From an uncultured Victivallis sp. (GTDB taxonomy: Bacteria > Verrucomicrobiota > Lentisphaeria > Victivallales > Victivallaceae), in NCBI GenBank assembly GCA_944389935.1, contig CALXOE010000004.1, forward strand, positions 62,001 to 126,000: a DNA stretch of 64,000 bases, written 5' to 3'. The notes under the pieces are model-generated. The model was not told the origin of the DNA, made no database searches, and was given only the letters and a program-made list of their open reading frames with translations. Shown piece after piece: positions 44,374 through 53,251 of the stretch. How positions within the stretch are numbered: the stretch's first letter is position 1; every line of letters starts with the position of its first letter. The translations under genes were made by a program, and so were the position numbers.

Positions 44374-45000
44374 ATGAGCGAACCGTTTGCCAATCAGAAC
44401 GACAAGATGAGCTATGCCATGGGCATGAATCTCGGCGAATACCTCAAGGGCAATCCCGTCGGACTCAACCTCGACGCGACCATCGACGGCCTGCGCGACT
44501 TCGCCGCCGGCAACCCGCGCCTCTCCCGCCAGGAGTATGTCGCAACCATGCAGCTTCTCCAGCAGCAGATGCAGGAGGCCGCCCGCAGACAGGTGGAACA
44601 GGCCGCAGCCGCCAACGCCCTCGCGGAAAAGAACTTCATGGCGGAAAACGCCAAACGCCCCGGCGTCACCGTCACCGCAAGCGGACTCCAGTACGAAGTT
44701 CTCAGGCAGGGCTCCGGCGCAAAACCCGCCGCCTCCTCCGTCGTCCGCGTCCATTACACGGGAACTCTGCTCGACGGAACCAAGTTCGACAGCTCCGTCG
44801 ACCGCGGAGAACCCGCGGAATTCGGCGTCAACCAGGTCATCGCCGGCTGGACGGAAGCGCTTCAGCTCATGCCCGTCGGCAGCAAATACAAGCTCTACAT
44901 CCCCGCCGCCATCGCCTACGGCGCACGCGGCGCGGGCGAAGCGATCCCGCCGAACGCGGCTCTGATCTTTGAAGTGGAACTCCTCGACATCGTCGGGTAA
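44374..45000 (+). CDS. FKBP-type peptidyl-prolyl cis-trans isomerase (FklB/Mip-like)
   Basis: A 208-residue protein that speeds proline isomerisation in folding proteins. A helical N-terminal dimerisation domain (about 1-95; KMSYAMGMNLGEYLKGN, then DGLRDFAAG) is followed by the FKBP domain (about 100-208) with VRVHYTGTLLDGTKFDSS, VIAGWTEALQLMPVGSKY and IPPNAALIFEVELL. No signal peptide is seen, so a cytoplasmic place is likely, as with FklB, unless export is by another route. AAGGAG precedes the ATG. Its gene faces the pseudopilin operon across the operator-like block. Confidence 0.9.
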   Translation: MSEPFANQNDKMSYAMGMNLGEYLKGNPVGLNLDATIDGLRDFAAGNPRLSRQEYVATMQLLQQQMQEAARRQVEQAAAANALAEKNFMAENAKRPGVTVTASGLQYEVLRQGSGAKPAASSVVRVHYTGTLLDGTKFDSSVDRGEPAEFGVNQVIAGWTEALQLMPVGSKYKLYIPAAIAYGARGAGEAIPPNAALIFEVELLDIVG

Positions 45001-45055
45001 CCCTCCCCGTCCGGGCGGCGGATCACTCCACTTCCCCGCCCGGAATGGAGGCAGC

Positions 45056-45919
45056 ATGAAATCACAGCACCATTTCCCGCCGGGAACTCTCCCGCTCAAG
45101 GTTCTGAAGTTCGATCATCAGAATACCGTCGGACTGCACGAGCACGATTTTCACGAACTCGTGCTCGTCATCGCCGGAGAGTGCCGCCATATCACGCCGG
45201 CAGAGTCCTACACCCTCTCCGCCGGCGACATCTTTCTCATCAAGCCCGGCAACCCGCACGGCTATGCGGTCGAGCACGATTTCGCCCTCTACAACATCCT
45301 CTATTTTCCCGAAAAACTCAAGCTGCCGCTCTTCGATCTCACAGACGAGCCCGGATTCCGCGCCTTTTTTGAACTCGAACCGGAACTCCGGAGGCAGTTC
45401 GGTTTCCGCAAGCATTTCCGCCTCGGCAAGAGCGTGCTCGACGAACTCGCGCTCATCGTCGAGCGCCTGCGCCGGGAGCTCGAATCCGAGGATTCCGGTC
45501 ATGACTTTCGCGCGGTCACTCTCTTCATGCGGCTGATCGAACGGATCTCCCGTCTCTGCAGCAGCTCGGCGCTCTATCGCGAAAACGATGAACTCTTCCG
45601 CCTGAGCGAAGTCGTGAGTTTCCTCGAGCAGCACCGGCGCGAACCGCTCTCCGTGAAAGCGCTCTCCGAACGCGCCGCCATGTCGCCGGCCACCTTGAAC
45701 CGCGCATTCCGCCGCGCCGTCGGCAAATCCCCGCTGAACTATCTCAACGACCTCCGGCTCTCCGGAGCGGAACTGCTGCTGCGCGAAAAGCCGGAACTCT
45801 CCATCGCGGATGTCGCGGCCGAATGCGGAATCCCCGACAGCAATTATTTTTCACGCCTGTTCAAGAAACGCAACGGCTGCACGCCGCGCGACTATCGCCG
45901 AAACTGCCGCAACGTCTGA
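45056..45919 (+). CDS. AraC-family transcriptional regulator
   Basis: A 287-residue regulator with an N-terminal cupin-like sugar-sensing domain (GLHEHDFHELVLVIAGECRH, about 25-44; then LSAGDIFLIKPGNPHGY). A C-terminal double helix-turn-helix AraC domain follows, with AAMSPATLNRAFRRAVGKSP (about 203-222) and SIADVAAECGIPDSNYFSRL (about 247-266). GGAGG lies before the ATG. It follows the FKBP gene by 55 bases and precedes the LD-carboxypeptidase gene by 18; the target may be one of these or a sugar gene elsewhere. Confidence 0.88.
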   Translation: MKSQHHFPPGTLPLKVLKFDHQNTVGLHEHDFHELVLVIAGECRHITPAESYTLSAGDIFLIKPGNPHGYAVEHDFALYNILYFPEKLKLPLFDLTDEPGFRAFFELEPELRRQFGFRKHFRLGKSVLDELALIVERLRRELESEDSGHDFRAVTLFMRLIERISRLCSSSALYRENDELFRLSEVVSFLEQHRREPLSVKALSERAAMSPATLNRAFRRAVGKSPLNYLNDLRLSGAELLLREKPELSIADVAAECGIPDSNYFSRLFKKRNGCTPRDYRRNCRNV

Positions 45920-45937
45920 ATCCGGAGGAATCCACCC

Positions 45938-46822
45938 ATGTACGATCCGTTTCACACCATCGGAATCATCGCCCCGGCCGGAAAACTCAAGCCGGACAAA
46001 TTCGACACCGGCGTCGCTTTTCTGCGCGCGGCGGGAAAACAGTTGAAGTTCGGAAGCCACGTCAACGGCCCCTCCCCCGTCGCCTACCTCGCGGCGGGCG
46101 CCGAAGAACGCGCGGAAGACCTCTCCGCCCTCTGGTTCGATCCAGAAGTCGAACTGCTGCTCGCAGTCCGGGGCGGATTCGGCTCGGCCCATCTGCTGCC
46201 GCTGCTCGACTGGCAGGCGCTCAAAAGCAGAGCCGACCTGCCGCTGGCCGGATTCAGCGACATTACCGCACTCCACTGGGCGATGGAACGTTTCGGCGCG
46301 GGCCGCCCGATCGCCGGGCCGATGCTCGGCAAACTCGCCGAATCCTCCGCCTCCAGCTTCACCGCGCGCTTTCATGCGCTCGCATTCAGCCCGGACTCCT
46401 ACGAAATCGAATCAGCTCCCGAATACGGCCGCTATCAGCTCCTCCGCCCCGGAGACGCCGTCGGACTCCCGCTGGTCGGCAACCTCACCGTCGCCGCGAC
46501 ACTGTGCGGGACGCCCTATCTGCCGGACGTCTCCGGGCGGATTCTGATCCTCGAGGATCTGAACGAACCGCTCTACAAACTCGACCGCGCCCTGACCATG
46601 CTCGAGCAGAACGGCATTTTCGCGCGTTGCGCGGGCGTGCTCTTCGGCCAGTTCTCCGATTGCGCCCCGCTCCCGGAACTGTACGCGCTGCTGCGTCGGA
46701 CGGCGGAACAGGTGAACGGCCCGGTCCTCGCGAATTTTCCTTTCGGGCATACGCTCCCCATCGCCACGATCGACTTCCACCGCAGGATCTCCATCTCCGA
46801 CGGCCGGGTGCGCGTTCTGTGA
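45938..46822 (+). CDS. LD-carboxypeptidase (peptidase S66)
   Basis: Cytoplasmic LD-carboxypeptidases cut D-Ala from tetrapeptide murein stems during wall recycling. The 294-residue protein has the N-terminal IGIIAPAGKLKPDKF, the RGGFGSAHLLPLLDW region (about 74-88), the nucleophile Ser in GFSDITALH (about 106-114), LVGNLT, the Glu in LEDLNEPLYKLDR (about 204-216) and a C-terminal His in FPFGHTLP. Together these give the Ser-His-Glu triad of S66. GGAGG precedes the ATG. Murein recycling fits the neighbouring wall genes on this chromosome. Confidence 0.88.
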   Translation: MYDPFHTIGIIAPAGKLKPDKFDTGVAFLRAAGKQLKFGSHVNGPSPVAYLAAGAEERAEDLSALWFDPEVELLLAVRGGFGSAHLLPLLDWQALKSRADLPLAGFSDITALHWAMERFGAGRPIAGPMLGKLAESSASSFTARFHALAFSPDSYEIESAPEYGRYQLLRPGDAVGLPLVGNLTVAATLCGTPYLPDVSGRILILEDLNEPLYKLDRALTMLEQNGIFARCAGVLFGQFSDCAPLPELYALLRRTAEQVNGPVLANFPFGHTLPIATIDFHRRISISDGRVRVL

Positions 46823-46827
46823 ACACC

Positions 46828-46865
46828 AAAAAAAATCCCGCTCCCCAAAACCGGAGGGAACGGGA
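46828..46865 (-). terminator. Rho-independent terminator after the pseudopilin gene
   Basis: On the minus strand TCCCGTTCCCTCC pairs with GGGAGCGGGA and is followed by eight T (A-run 46828-46835). It ends the glycosyltransferase-pseudopilin transcript 20 bases after its stop. Confidence 0.8.
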
Positions 46866-46885
46866 CACATTCCGGAACGGGACGG

Positions 46886-47554
46886 TCACCAGGTGCCGTC
46901 CTCCCACTGCAGCATGCTGTTGAACGTATTGCCGTTGTAGGAGACGTTCAGGACCGGCCTGTCGCTGTCCCCCATGTGCCAGAGACAGCGGACGACCGGA
47001 AAGTTGCTGAGGAACGACGAATATTTGCGATCCTTGAACGGGCCCTCCAACGTGCAGGTGTCGCTCTTGACATTCCGGGTCTTGTATTCGTTCCAGGTCA
47101 TGGTGCCGGTCTCCCCGACTTCCTCGGCAAATCCGCAGGGGGACTCGGTAAACTCGTAGAAGTAACTGATCTTTTCGACATCGTCATTGGTCGGGTTGCC
47201 GTAGGAGCCGATTTTCCCGGGGACGTCATAGGCTTCGTCATATTTCTTGTCGGGTCGGGCAATCCACGCGGTCAGGGCCGCGCCGGGATCGTTGCCGTCT
47301 TTCGGGCAGTGATAAACATCCAGCGAACTCATGTAGCTCGGGTAAAGTGTCGAGATCCACGGCGGCATCCGGTCGCGGTAGTCGTTGCGATACATTTCGC
47401 ACGCGAGGCTGAGTTGCTTCAACTGGTTCAGACAGGTCGTGGTTTTCGCCCGCTCCCGGGCCTGATTCAGGGCCGGCAGCAGCATCCCCGCCAGAATCGC
47501 GATGATCGCAATCACGACGAGCAGCTCGATGAGGGTAAAAGATTGTTTTTTCAT
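46886..47554 (-). CDS. Pseudopilin-like protein with [10 protein letters not shown]-terminus
   Basis: A 222-residue protein of the type II secretion/DUF1559-like group that is greatly expanded in Lentisphaerota and Planctomycetota. Leader MKKQS, then [20 protein letters not shown] with Glu at +5; the -1 residue is Ser. The helix is followed by the typical [20 protein letters not shown]. The head ends in a short EDGTW instead of the longer H-X9-DG ending. It may anchor in the inner membrane and build a short pseudopilus or act on its own. Its start overlaps the stop of the upstream glycosyltransferase (ATGA), so both are made together. Confidence 0.85.
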   Translation of the reverse strand: MKKQSFTLIELLVVIAIIAILAGMLLPALNQARERAKTTTCLNQLKQLSLACEMYRNDYRDRMPPWISTLYPSYMSSLDVYHCPKDGNDPGAALTAWIARPDKKYDEAYDVPGKIGSYGNPTNDDVEKISYFYEFTESPCGFAEEVGETGTMTWNEYKTRNVKSDTCTLEGPFKDRKYSSFLSNFPVVRCLWHMGDSDRPVLNVSYNGNTFNSMLQWEDGTW

Positions 47555-49125
47555 GCGGTTTCCTCCTTACATGAGTCGGTGAATTCGGTCAATCCGTGTT
47601 TGGTTTTTTCCCAGTAAAACGGCTTTGTGAAAATCTGGGCGAATCCTTTCCACGCCGCCAGCGATATCAGCAGCCAGTAGAACGGCATCAGCAGCGCGAC
47701 AGGAATCAGCCGGTAAAATTTCCGCTTGATACACGCGGCAACCCCGATACCGATGAATATAAAATTCGCAAAGAACATGATCAAGGCCCCCAGAAAAAAA
47801 ATCTGAGAAAAAATCGACCAGAACGGATCTTCCCCCGTCCCGTAATAAACCAGCGGCCACGCCCGCAGCGCCACTCCACCGATCCGGATACCGTCGTAAT
47901 TCCCCGTCTGCTGCGGCCCGACAATCAGGTCGAACACCGAAACTCCTGAGCAGACGCCATGCACCAGCAACGCCCCGTAAAGCAGCAGCACCCCCCAGAA
48001 CATCAGGTTCGTCAACATCATCATCGCACTGCCTCCGACCGCGAGGAAGCCCCCGAACGCCCCATACAACCCGAGCCGCCTCACCGTCAGGAGCGGATTG
48101 CGGTAGTGAACAAGATGCGTCTGAACAAACCCCTTGACCCAGCGCGACCGCTGGCGCATCCAGTTCCAGAGTTGGGAATTTGCCTCCTCATAGGTGGTGG
48201 AGTTCATGAGTTTCGTCTTGTAGCCGTACTCGTAGATCCGCAGACCGAGGTCGCAATCCTCGGTCACGTTGAACGGATCCCACCCGCCGATTCCACGCAG
48301 GATCTCCGTGCGGAAGTGATTGCTCGTGCCGCCGAGCGGCAGCGGCAGACGGAAGAGCTGATACCCCGGCAGCGTCAAATCAAAATAGGTCGAGTATTCG
48401 ACCGTGAACAACCGCGTCAGAAGATTGTAGCGGCTGTTGAAATAATTGAGCTTGCCCTGAACGCAGAGCACCTTTTTCTCCGTGTCCCGCCGGAAAACGA
48501 CATACGCTTTCCGGAGCTGATCCGGTTCGGGCGCATCCTCCGCGTCGTAGATCACGCAGAACTCCCCGCGCGCCCGGGCAAGACCGAAGTTGCAGGCGCG
48601 CGGCTTGGTCTTGGGCGGCAGATCGGGAATCGTGATCACCCGGCAATACGGAGGCAGCCCGCTCGTTTCGAGGGCGGTGCGGGTTTCCGCGTCATCGGCC
48701 TCCAGCAGCAGCATGACTTCGAGCTTCTCCTGCGGATAGTCGAGTTTGCCGATGTTGCGCACGATCTTCGCGGCGATGTTCGCCTCATGATAAAGCGGCA
48801 GGAACACCGTGTAGAGCGGCAGCTCCTCATCCGTCACCGCCGCGACCTCCTCGTCCGTGACGATCTCCTCGCCGCGGCCGAACCACGACAGAATCGCAGC
48901 TCCGCCCCGGAAAATCACCGCCGCCGCATACCAGAACATTAAAAACGCGGTCACCAGAAACAAAAAGTAGTCCCAGCGGAATTTCAGCAGCAACAGCAAG
49001 CCCGCCGCAATCAGAATGTAGCGGAGCTGCTGCCAGCGGCTCGAAACCTCAATGGCAGAGCCGCCGGGGTGCGATTCCACAAACGCCCGGGTGATGGGAT
49101 CAAGTTGTTCCGGAATGAACTTCAT
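47551..49125 (-). CDS. Membrane-bound glycosyltransferase family 2
   Basis: A 524-residue processive-type GT2 that would make a beta-linked polysaccharide or glycolipid at the inner membrane. One to two helices come first (about 36-70), then the catalytic domain with [17 protein letters not shown] (about 108-124), the DxD-like [16 protein letters not shown] (about 188-203), [11 protein letters not shown] (about 289-299) and QRSRWVKGF (QxxRW, about 326-334). Four or more C-terminal helices follow. No PilZ domain is seen. The ATG at 49125 is chosen over a GTG at 49146; no good ribosome binding site is seen. The downstream pseudopilin gene overlaps it. Product unknown. Confidence 0.85.
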   Translation of the reverse strand: MKFIPEQLDPITRAFVESHPGGSAIEVSSRWQQLRYILIAAGLLLLLKFRWDYFLFLVTAFLMFWYAAAVIFRGGAAILSWFGRGEEIVTDEEVAAVTDEELPLYTVFLPLYHEANIAAKIVRNIGKLDYPQEKLEVMLLLEADDAETRTALETSGLPPYCRVITIPDLPPKTKPRACNFGLARARGEFCVIYDAEDAPEPDQLRKAYVVFRRDTEKKVLCVQGKLNYFNSRYNLLTRLFTVEYSTYFDLTLPGYQLFRLPLPLGGTSNHFRTEILRGIGGWDPFNVTEDCDLGLRIYEYGYKTKLMNSTTYEEANSQLWNWMRQRSRWVKGFVQTHLVHYRNPLLTVRRLGLYGAFGGFLAVGGSAMMMLTNLMFWGVLLLYGALLVHGVCSGVSVFDLIVGPQQTGNYDGIRIGGVALRAWPLVYYGTGEDPFWSIFSQIFFLGALIMFFANFIFIGIGVAACIKRKFYRLIPVALLMPFYWLLISLAAWKGFAQIFTKPFYWEKTKHGLTEFTDSCKEETA

Positions 49126-49136
49126 GCTACTGATTG

Positions 49137-49164
49137 AAAATAACACGTTTTCAAGGAAAGTAAA
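49137..49164 (-). promoter_or_regulatory. Candidate promoter for the GT2 gene
   Basis: On the minus strand TTTACT (49159-49164), 16 bases and TATTTT (49137-49142). Transcription would start only about five bases before the ATG, giving an almost leaderless message. The rest of the gap to the divergent secretin gene (49165-49419) is AT-rich and holds no further clear feature. Confidence 0.3.
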
Positions 49165-49419
49165 GCCTCTTTTATGATTTTTTTACATTTTTTCGGGCTC
49201 CTTGATTTTCAACATTCGCTTAATAAATATAAAATGTAAGGAAAAGACACGAAAAAAACGGAAAATACTCAAAAATAAACTTGCAATTATGCAATGTTGG
49301 TATAACTTTTTTAACTGGATCGGGGAATGCGTTTTTTTTGCCGTTCCCGTCGTCCGCCACCGTCAGATCGAATCAGGGATTTTCAGAATAAAACAGCAAA
49401 GGGAAGGTTACAGAGGAAA

Positions 49420-50949
49420 ATGCATTTCAGGCAGACTCGATTGGTGAAACCCGCAGCCGCCGTCTGCGGCTCGGTCATGGCTCTGGCGATGCTCACTGCG
49501 CCCGCGGCTGCCGCCGTGGAAGAGGAGGAGCCCATCGTCCGTACGGAAGAGGATTACGCGCGTGGGAAGCAGAACGTCCGTTCCGTGATCGAGGAGCTCA
49601 CCGAACTCTTCACCAATGACGAGCCGGTTTCAGTCGTTCAGGTTTCCAACCGGCAGATCCTGCCGCCGTACAGCAAGATCATCGACGGGACAAACGGCCG
49701 CTCCACACTGATCTTCCGGCCGCGTTTCACCTCGGCCAAACCGATGTACCGGGCACTCGACGGCATCATCACCGGGTCAACGTACGTCGAACCGCTCGAA
49801 GAACAGAATGCACTTATCACCAACGCTCCGACCGAAGAGCACAAAAGCTATCAGAATACTCTCGAAGCGATGGACATCCCCTCGCCGCAGATTTTGATCG
49901 AAGCGAAAGTCGTCGAAGTCATGTTCAGCGACGGCATGCAGCGGAATCTCTCACTCATGTTCCAGGGGAACCGCTATCAGGCGGGCGCTCAGACCCAGGT
50001 TCCGGGCAACACCACCTCCTCCACGTCCGGCGCGACCGGCAACTTCACGCCATACGCGGGCAAGGACTCGATGAACATCGCATTCCAGTGGCTCGAAACC
50101 GCCGAAGACGCGACCGTGCTCTCGAGCCCGAACATCCTCATCTCCCGCAATGAAACCAGCCGGATCGTCACCGGTGAGGAAATCCCGATCCAGGAGGCGA
50201 CCAACACCGGAACAAGCATCCAGATGAGTACGAGCTTCAAAGAGGTCGGCGTGACGCTCGAAGTCGAACCGAGCATGATCAACCGGGACAACGTCACGCT
50301 GCGCGTCTATCCGAAAGTCTCAAACGTCCAGCGTTACGAGAATATCTCCAGCGGCGGCGCCAACTACTCCGTGCCGGTCATCTCCGCCCGCAGCGTCGAA
50401 AGTTACATCCGCATGCAGGACAAGCAGGTCGTGATGATGGGCGGACTTTACAGCAACCGCACCACGCTGCAGCAGGAGCGCGTGCCGTTCCTCTCGGATC
50501 TGCCGTACATCGGCGAACTCTTCACCGGCAAGAACGAGTCCAAGGAGGTTACGCAGCTCGTGTTCTTCCTGAAGATCCACATCATTCAGCCGGATCATCA
50601 GGTCGCCAACGGAATCTACTACGACTTCGACAACAACGCCAAAGTCAGCGAAAAGCTCGGTGAAATCGTCACCAATGCCGACAGTTTCCCGATGCGTGAA
50701 CGCTCGCTCAAGCGGTTCCGCGACGAGGTCGTTGGAGCACTTCCGGGCGCGGAGGCGAAGAAGCGGCAGGAGTTCAAAAGCAGACCCGTTACGGTCAATG
50801 CGACTGAAGAATCCCCCGCAGGTCCTGAAGTCACCGAACCCTCGAAAGAGCCGGGTCTGATCGACGACAAACCGGCCGTCAAAGTTTACGTTGAGAAGAA
50901 TGACGCGGCCTCTGATCCGGCCGCGGAAGCCGTAACCGAAGAGGAGTAA
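49420..50949 (+). CDS. Secretin (GspD/PilQ-type outer membrane channel)
   Basis: Secretins form large gated channels in the outer membrane for type II/III secretion or pili. The 509-residue protein has a signal peptide (VMALAMLTAPAAAA) and a NolW-like domain that ends NALITNAPTEEHKSYQNTLE (about 128-147). The segment PQILIEAKVVEV and the secretin C-domain follow: ATVLSSPNILISRNETSRI, a gate region, VVMMGGLYSNRTTLQQERVP and PYIGELFTGKNE. Only one short N-domain is seen instead of the N0-N3 series, and a charged C-terminal tail (about 430-509) is present. The ATG at 49420 has AGAGG upstream. It is followed within two bases by the HlyD gene. Confidence 0.88.
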   Translation: MHFRQTRLVKPAAAVCGSVMALAMLTAPAAAAVEEEEPIVRTEEDYARGKQNVRSVIEELTELFTNDEPVSVVQVSNRQILPPYSKIIDGTNGRSTLIFRPRFTSAKPMYRALDGIITGSTYVEPLEEQNALITNAPTEEHKSYQNTLEAMDIPSPQILIEAKVVEVMFSDGMQRNLSLMFQGNRYQAGAQTQVPGNTTSSTSGATGNFTPYAGKDSMNIAFQWLETAEDATVLSSPNILISRNETSRIVTGEEIPIQEATNTGTSIQMSTSFKEVGVTLEVEPSMINRDNVTLRVYPKVSNVQRYENISSGGANYSVPVISARSVESYIRMQDKQVVMMGGLYSNRTTLQQERVPFLSDLPYIGELFTGKNESKEVTQLVFFLKIHIIQPDHQVANGIYYDFDNNAKVSEKLGEIVTNADSFPMRERSLKRFRDEVVGALPGAEAKKRQEFKSRPVTVNATEESPAGPEVTEPSKEPGLIDDKPAVKVYVEKNDAASDPAAEAVTEEE

Positions 50950-50951
50950 GC

Positions 50952-52475
50952 ATGAAACTCAGCCGGAAAAAACTCACATGGCTGATCGTCCTCCTGGTGA
51001 TCGGGGGAATCGGCGCCGGCGTGTGGTTCGGCGTATTCCGCCCGAAACTCATGGCGAAAAAAGCCGAGGCTGCGAAAAAAGCGCAGGACGCCGAAGACAT
51101 GGACCGTACGTTCAAGGTCCGGCGCGACGACCTCATCATCGGTCTGCTTCAGGGCGGATATGTGAACGCCAGCCAGAAACACAAACTCTCGCTGCAGGCC
51201 AATTACCGGACGAAACTGCTCTGGGTCATCGACGAAAACACCAAGGTCAAAGCCGGCGATCTGCTGGCCCGGTTTGAGACGGACGAACTCAAGGAGCAGA
51301 TCGAGAATCTCGAGATCGAGCTCGACAACCTCAAAAAGGAGCTCGATCTCGCGATCGAGTCGAAGAAGATTCAGATCAGCACGAATGCGGCCGATCTTCA
51401 GGCCGCCGAAGAGAGTCTGCTCCAGGCAGATGACGCAATGCGCAAATACCGCCGGTTCGAGCGCTCCAGCACGCGCGACAGCCTCGACCTTGCGATCTCC
51501 AACGCGGAAGCCGCGCTCGAAACCGCCAAAAACGATTACGCCACCACGCGCGACAGCGAGGTCGAGGTTTCCAAAGACGAGAACGCCGAGGATAAAAAAC
51601 GGCAGCTGCTCAAAGAGGCGCAGGCCGTGATCGACGAAAAGGAGAACGCCCTCACCACCGCTGAGGACAATCTCCGGGTGTTCCGCCGTTACGACAATCC
51701 GAGCAAACTGACCCGTCTCTACAATGCCTACGAACAGGCGAAACTGAATCTGCGCAAGGTCAAGATCTCGACCGAGTCGAAGATCGTCCAGGCCGACAAA
51801 TCGATCGAGAACTACCGCCGCCGCGTCCGCCGCACGACCGAACAGTTGAACCGCTATAAGAACTATATGACCATGATGGAGCTGCGCGCTCCGGTCGACG
51901 GCGTCGTGATCTATGCGGATCCGGACCGGCGCTGGGGAAATCTCGACGTGAAACCCGGTATCGATATCAACAAGGGGCAGGTGCTCATCACGATTCCGGA
52001 GATGTCGAATCTCGTGGTCGACTTCGATCTGCCGGAACAGTACCGCTCGAAGATCAACATCGGAGACCGCGCAGTGATCTCGCCCGATTCGCTGCCCGGC
52101 GAAAAATTCGGCGGTGCGATTTCGCATATCGACACGCTGCCGGTCAATCTCGTGAACTGGGACGCCTCGTCTCCGAAAATCTACAAGTCGAAAATCAAAC
52201 TCGACCAGCAGTCGCCGAAACTCGTGAACGGCATGAGTGTTCAGATCAACATCGTGACCAAGACGATTCCGAATACGATCTTTGTGCCGGTCGAGGCGGT
52301 TTTTGAGGATAACGATCGATTCTTCGTCTACCGCAGCAGCCTCACCGGTCCCAAAGAGGCCGACGTGACCATCGGCGAATCGAACGACAATTTCGTGCAG
52401 ATCACGAGCGGACTCGAAGAGGGTGACGTCGTCTACCTCTACCGCCCGTACCAGAAAACGCAGGATTCGCAATAA
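50952..52475 (+). CDS. HlyD/MacA-family periplasmic adaptor
   Basis: A 507-residue membrane fusion protein. After a short N-terminus comes one helix (about 9-28, TWLIVLLVIGGIGAGVWFGV). The lipoyl-like half with VKAGDLLARFE follows, then a long coiled-coil hairpin (about 115-290) rich in Glu, Lys and Arg. The barrel part contains LRAPVDGVVIYADPDRRWG and a C-terminal membrane-proximal domain with VPVEAVFEDNDRFFVYR. The hairpin would normally dock onto TolC; here the nearby outer-membrane partner is a secretin. Its stop overlaps the ATG of the ATPase gene (TAATG). A long antisense frame opposite it is only codon bias. Confidence 0.85.
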   Translation: MKLSRKKLTWLIVLLVIGGIGAGVWFGVFRPKLMAKKAEAAKKAQDAEDMDRTFKVRRDDLIIGLLQGGYVNASQKHKLSLQANYRTKLLWVIDENTKVKAGDLLARFETDELKEQIENLEIELDNLKKELDLAIESKKIQISTNAADLQAAEESLLQADDAMRKYRRFERSSTRDSLDLAISNAEAALETAKNDYATTRDSEVEVSKDENAEDKKRQLLKEAQAVIDEKENALTTAEDNLRVFRRYDNPSKLTRLYNAYEQAKLNLRKVKISTESKIVQADKSIENYRRRVRRTTEQLNRYKNYMTMMELRAPVDGVVIYADPDRRWGNLDVKPGIDINKGQVLITIPEMSNLVVDFDLPEQYRSKINIGDRAVISPDSLPGEKFGGAISHIDTLPVNLVNWDASSPKIYKSKIKLDQQSPKLVNGMSVQINIVTKTIPNTIFVPVEAVFEDNDRFFVYRSSLTGPKEADVTIGESNDNFVQITSGLEEGDVVYLYRPYQKTQDSQ

Positions 52476-53251
52476 TGGCGGCGGACAAGGCGATAACGGG
52501 CGACGATATCGTCCGTCTGATCGATATTCGTAAAACCTACATCACCGGGGAACTCCAGGTCCCGGTTCTCAAGGGAATTCATGCGACGGTCAGACGCGGG
52601 GAATTCGTCGGGTTCATCGGAACCTCCGGCTCCGGCAAGTCGACGCTGCTGAACATCCTCGGGATGCTCGATGTGCCGACCAGCGGTCAATATTTTCTTG
52701 AGGATACCGAGGTCAGCCAGCTCTCCGATGTCGACCAGGCGACGATCCGGAACCGGAAAATCGGCTTCATCTTCCAGAGCTTCAATCTCTTCCCGCACCT
52801 GTCGGTCGAGGAGAACATCGAAGTGCCGATGGTTTACGGCCGGATTCCGGGCAGGATTCGCCGCAAACGGGCTCTTGAACTTGCGAAGCGGGTCGGACTC
52901 GGCCACCGCCTCGGACACAAGCCGACGCAGCTCTCGGGCGGAGAGTGCCAGCGTATCGCGATTGCGCGGGCGCTCTCGAACAACCCCGCATTCATCCTCG
53001 CGGATGAGCCGACCGGAAACCTCGACGAGAAAACCAGCAATGAAATCATGGACCTCTTCCACGAACTCAACCGCGGACAGGGCGTGACGATCGTCATGGT
53101 GACGCACAATCCCGCGCTCGGTCCCCATTATGACACGATCATCCGGCTGCGCGACGGCCGGATCGACGACCGGCTCTTCGAGTGGGAGATCCGGGAACAG
53201 GAGCGGCAGGCGGCCGAGAAAGCGGCCAAAGCGGCGGAGGTGGCGAAATGA
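52475..53251 (+). CDS. ABC transporter ATP-binding protein (MacB/LolD type)
   Basis: A 258-residue ATPase with Walker A GTSGSGKST (49-57), Q-loop FIFQSFNLFPHL (about 99-110), signature LSGGECQRIAIARAL (about 151-165), Walker B FILADEPTGNLDE (about 171-183) and H-loop VTHNP. It belongs to the family that powers MacB, LolCDE and FtsX-type permeases, which work by a mechanical movement rather than by membrane passage. It shares a stop/start overlap with the next gene and should form the ATPase dimer of the machine. Confidence 0.93.
   Translation: MAADKAITGDDIVRLIDIRKTYITGELQVPVLKGIHATVRRGEFVGFIGTSGSGKSTLLNILGMLDVPTSGQYFLEDTEVSQLSDVDQATIRNRKIGFIFQSFNLFPHLSVEENIEVPMVYGRIPGRIRRKRALELAKRVGLGHRLGHKPTQLSGGECQRIAIARALSNNPAFILADEPTGNLDEKTSNEIMDLFHELNRGQGVTIVMVTHNPALGPHYDTIIRLRDGRIDDRLFEWEIREQERQAAEKAAKAAEVAK

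Noticed and set aside
50886..52472. Minus-strand open frame of 528 codons opposite the HlyD gene
   Set aside because: Product is a low-complexity mix of Asp, Arg, His, Val and Phe without family features; it mirrors the codon bias of the strongly supported adaptor gene on the plus strand.
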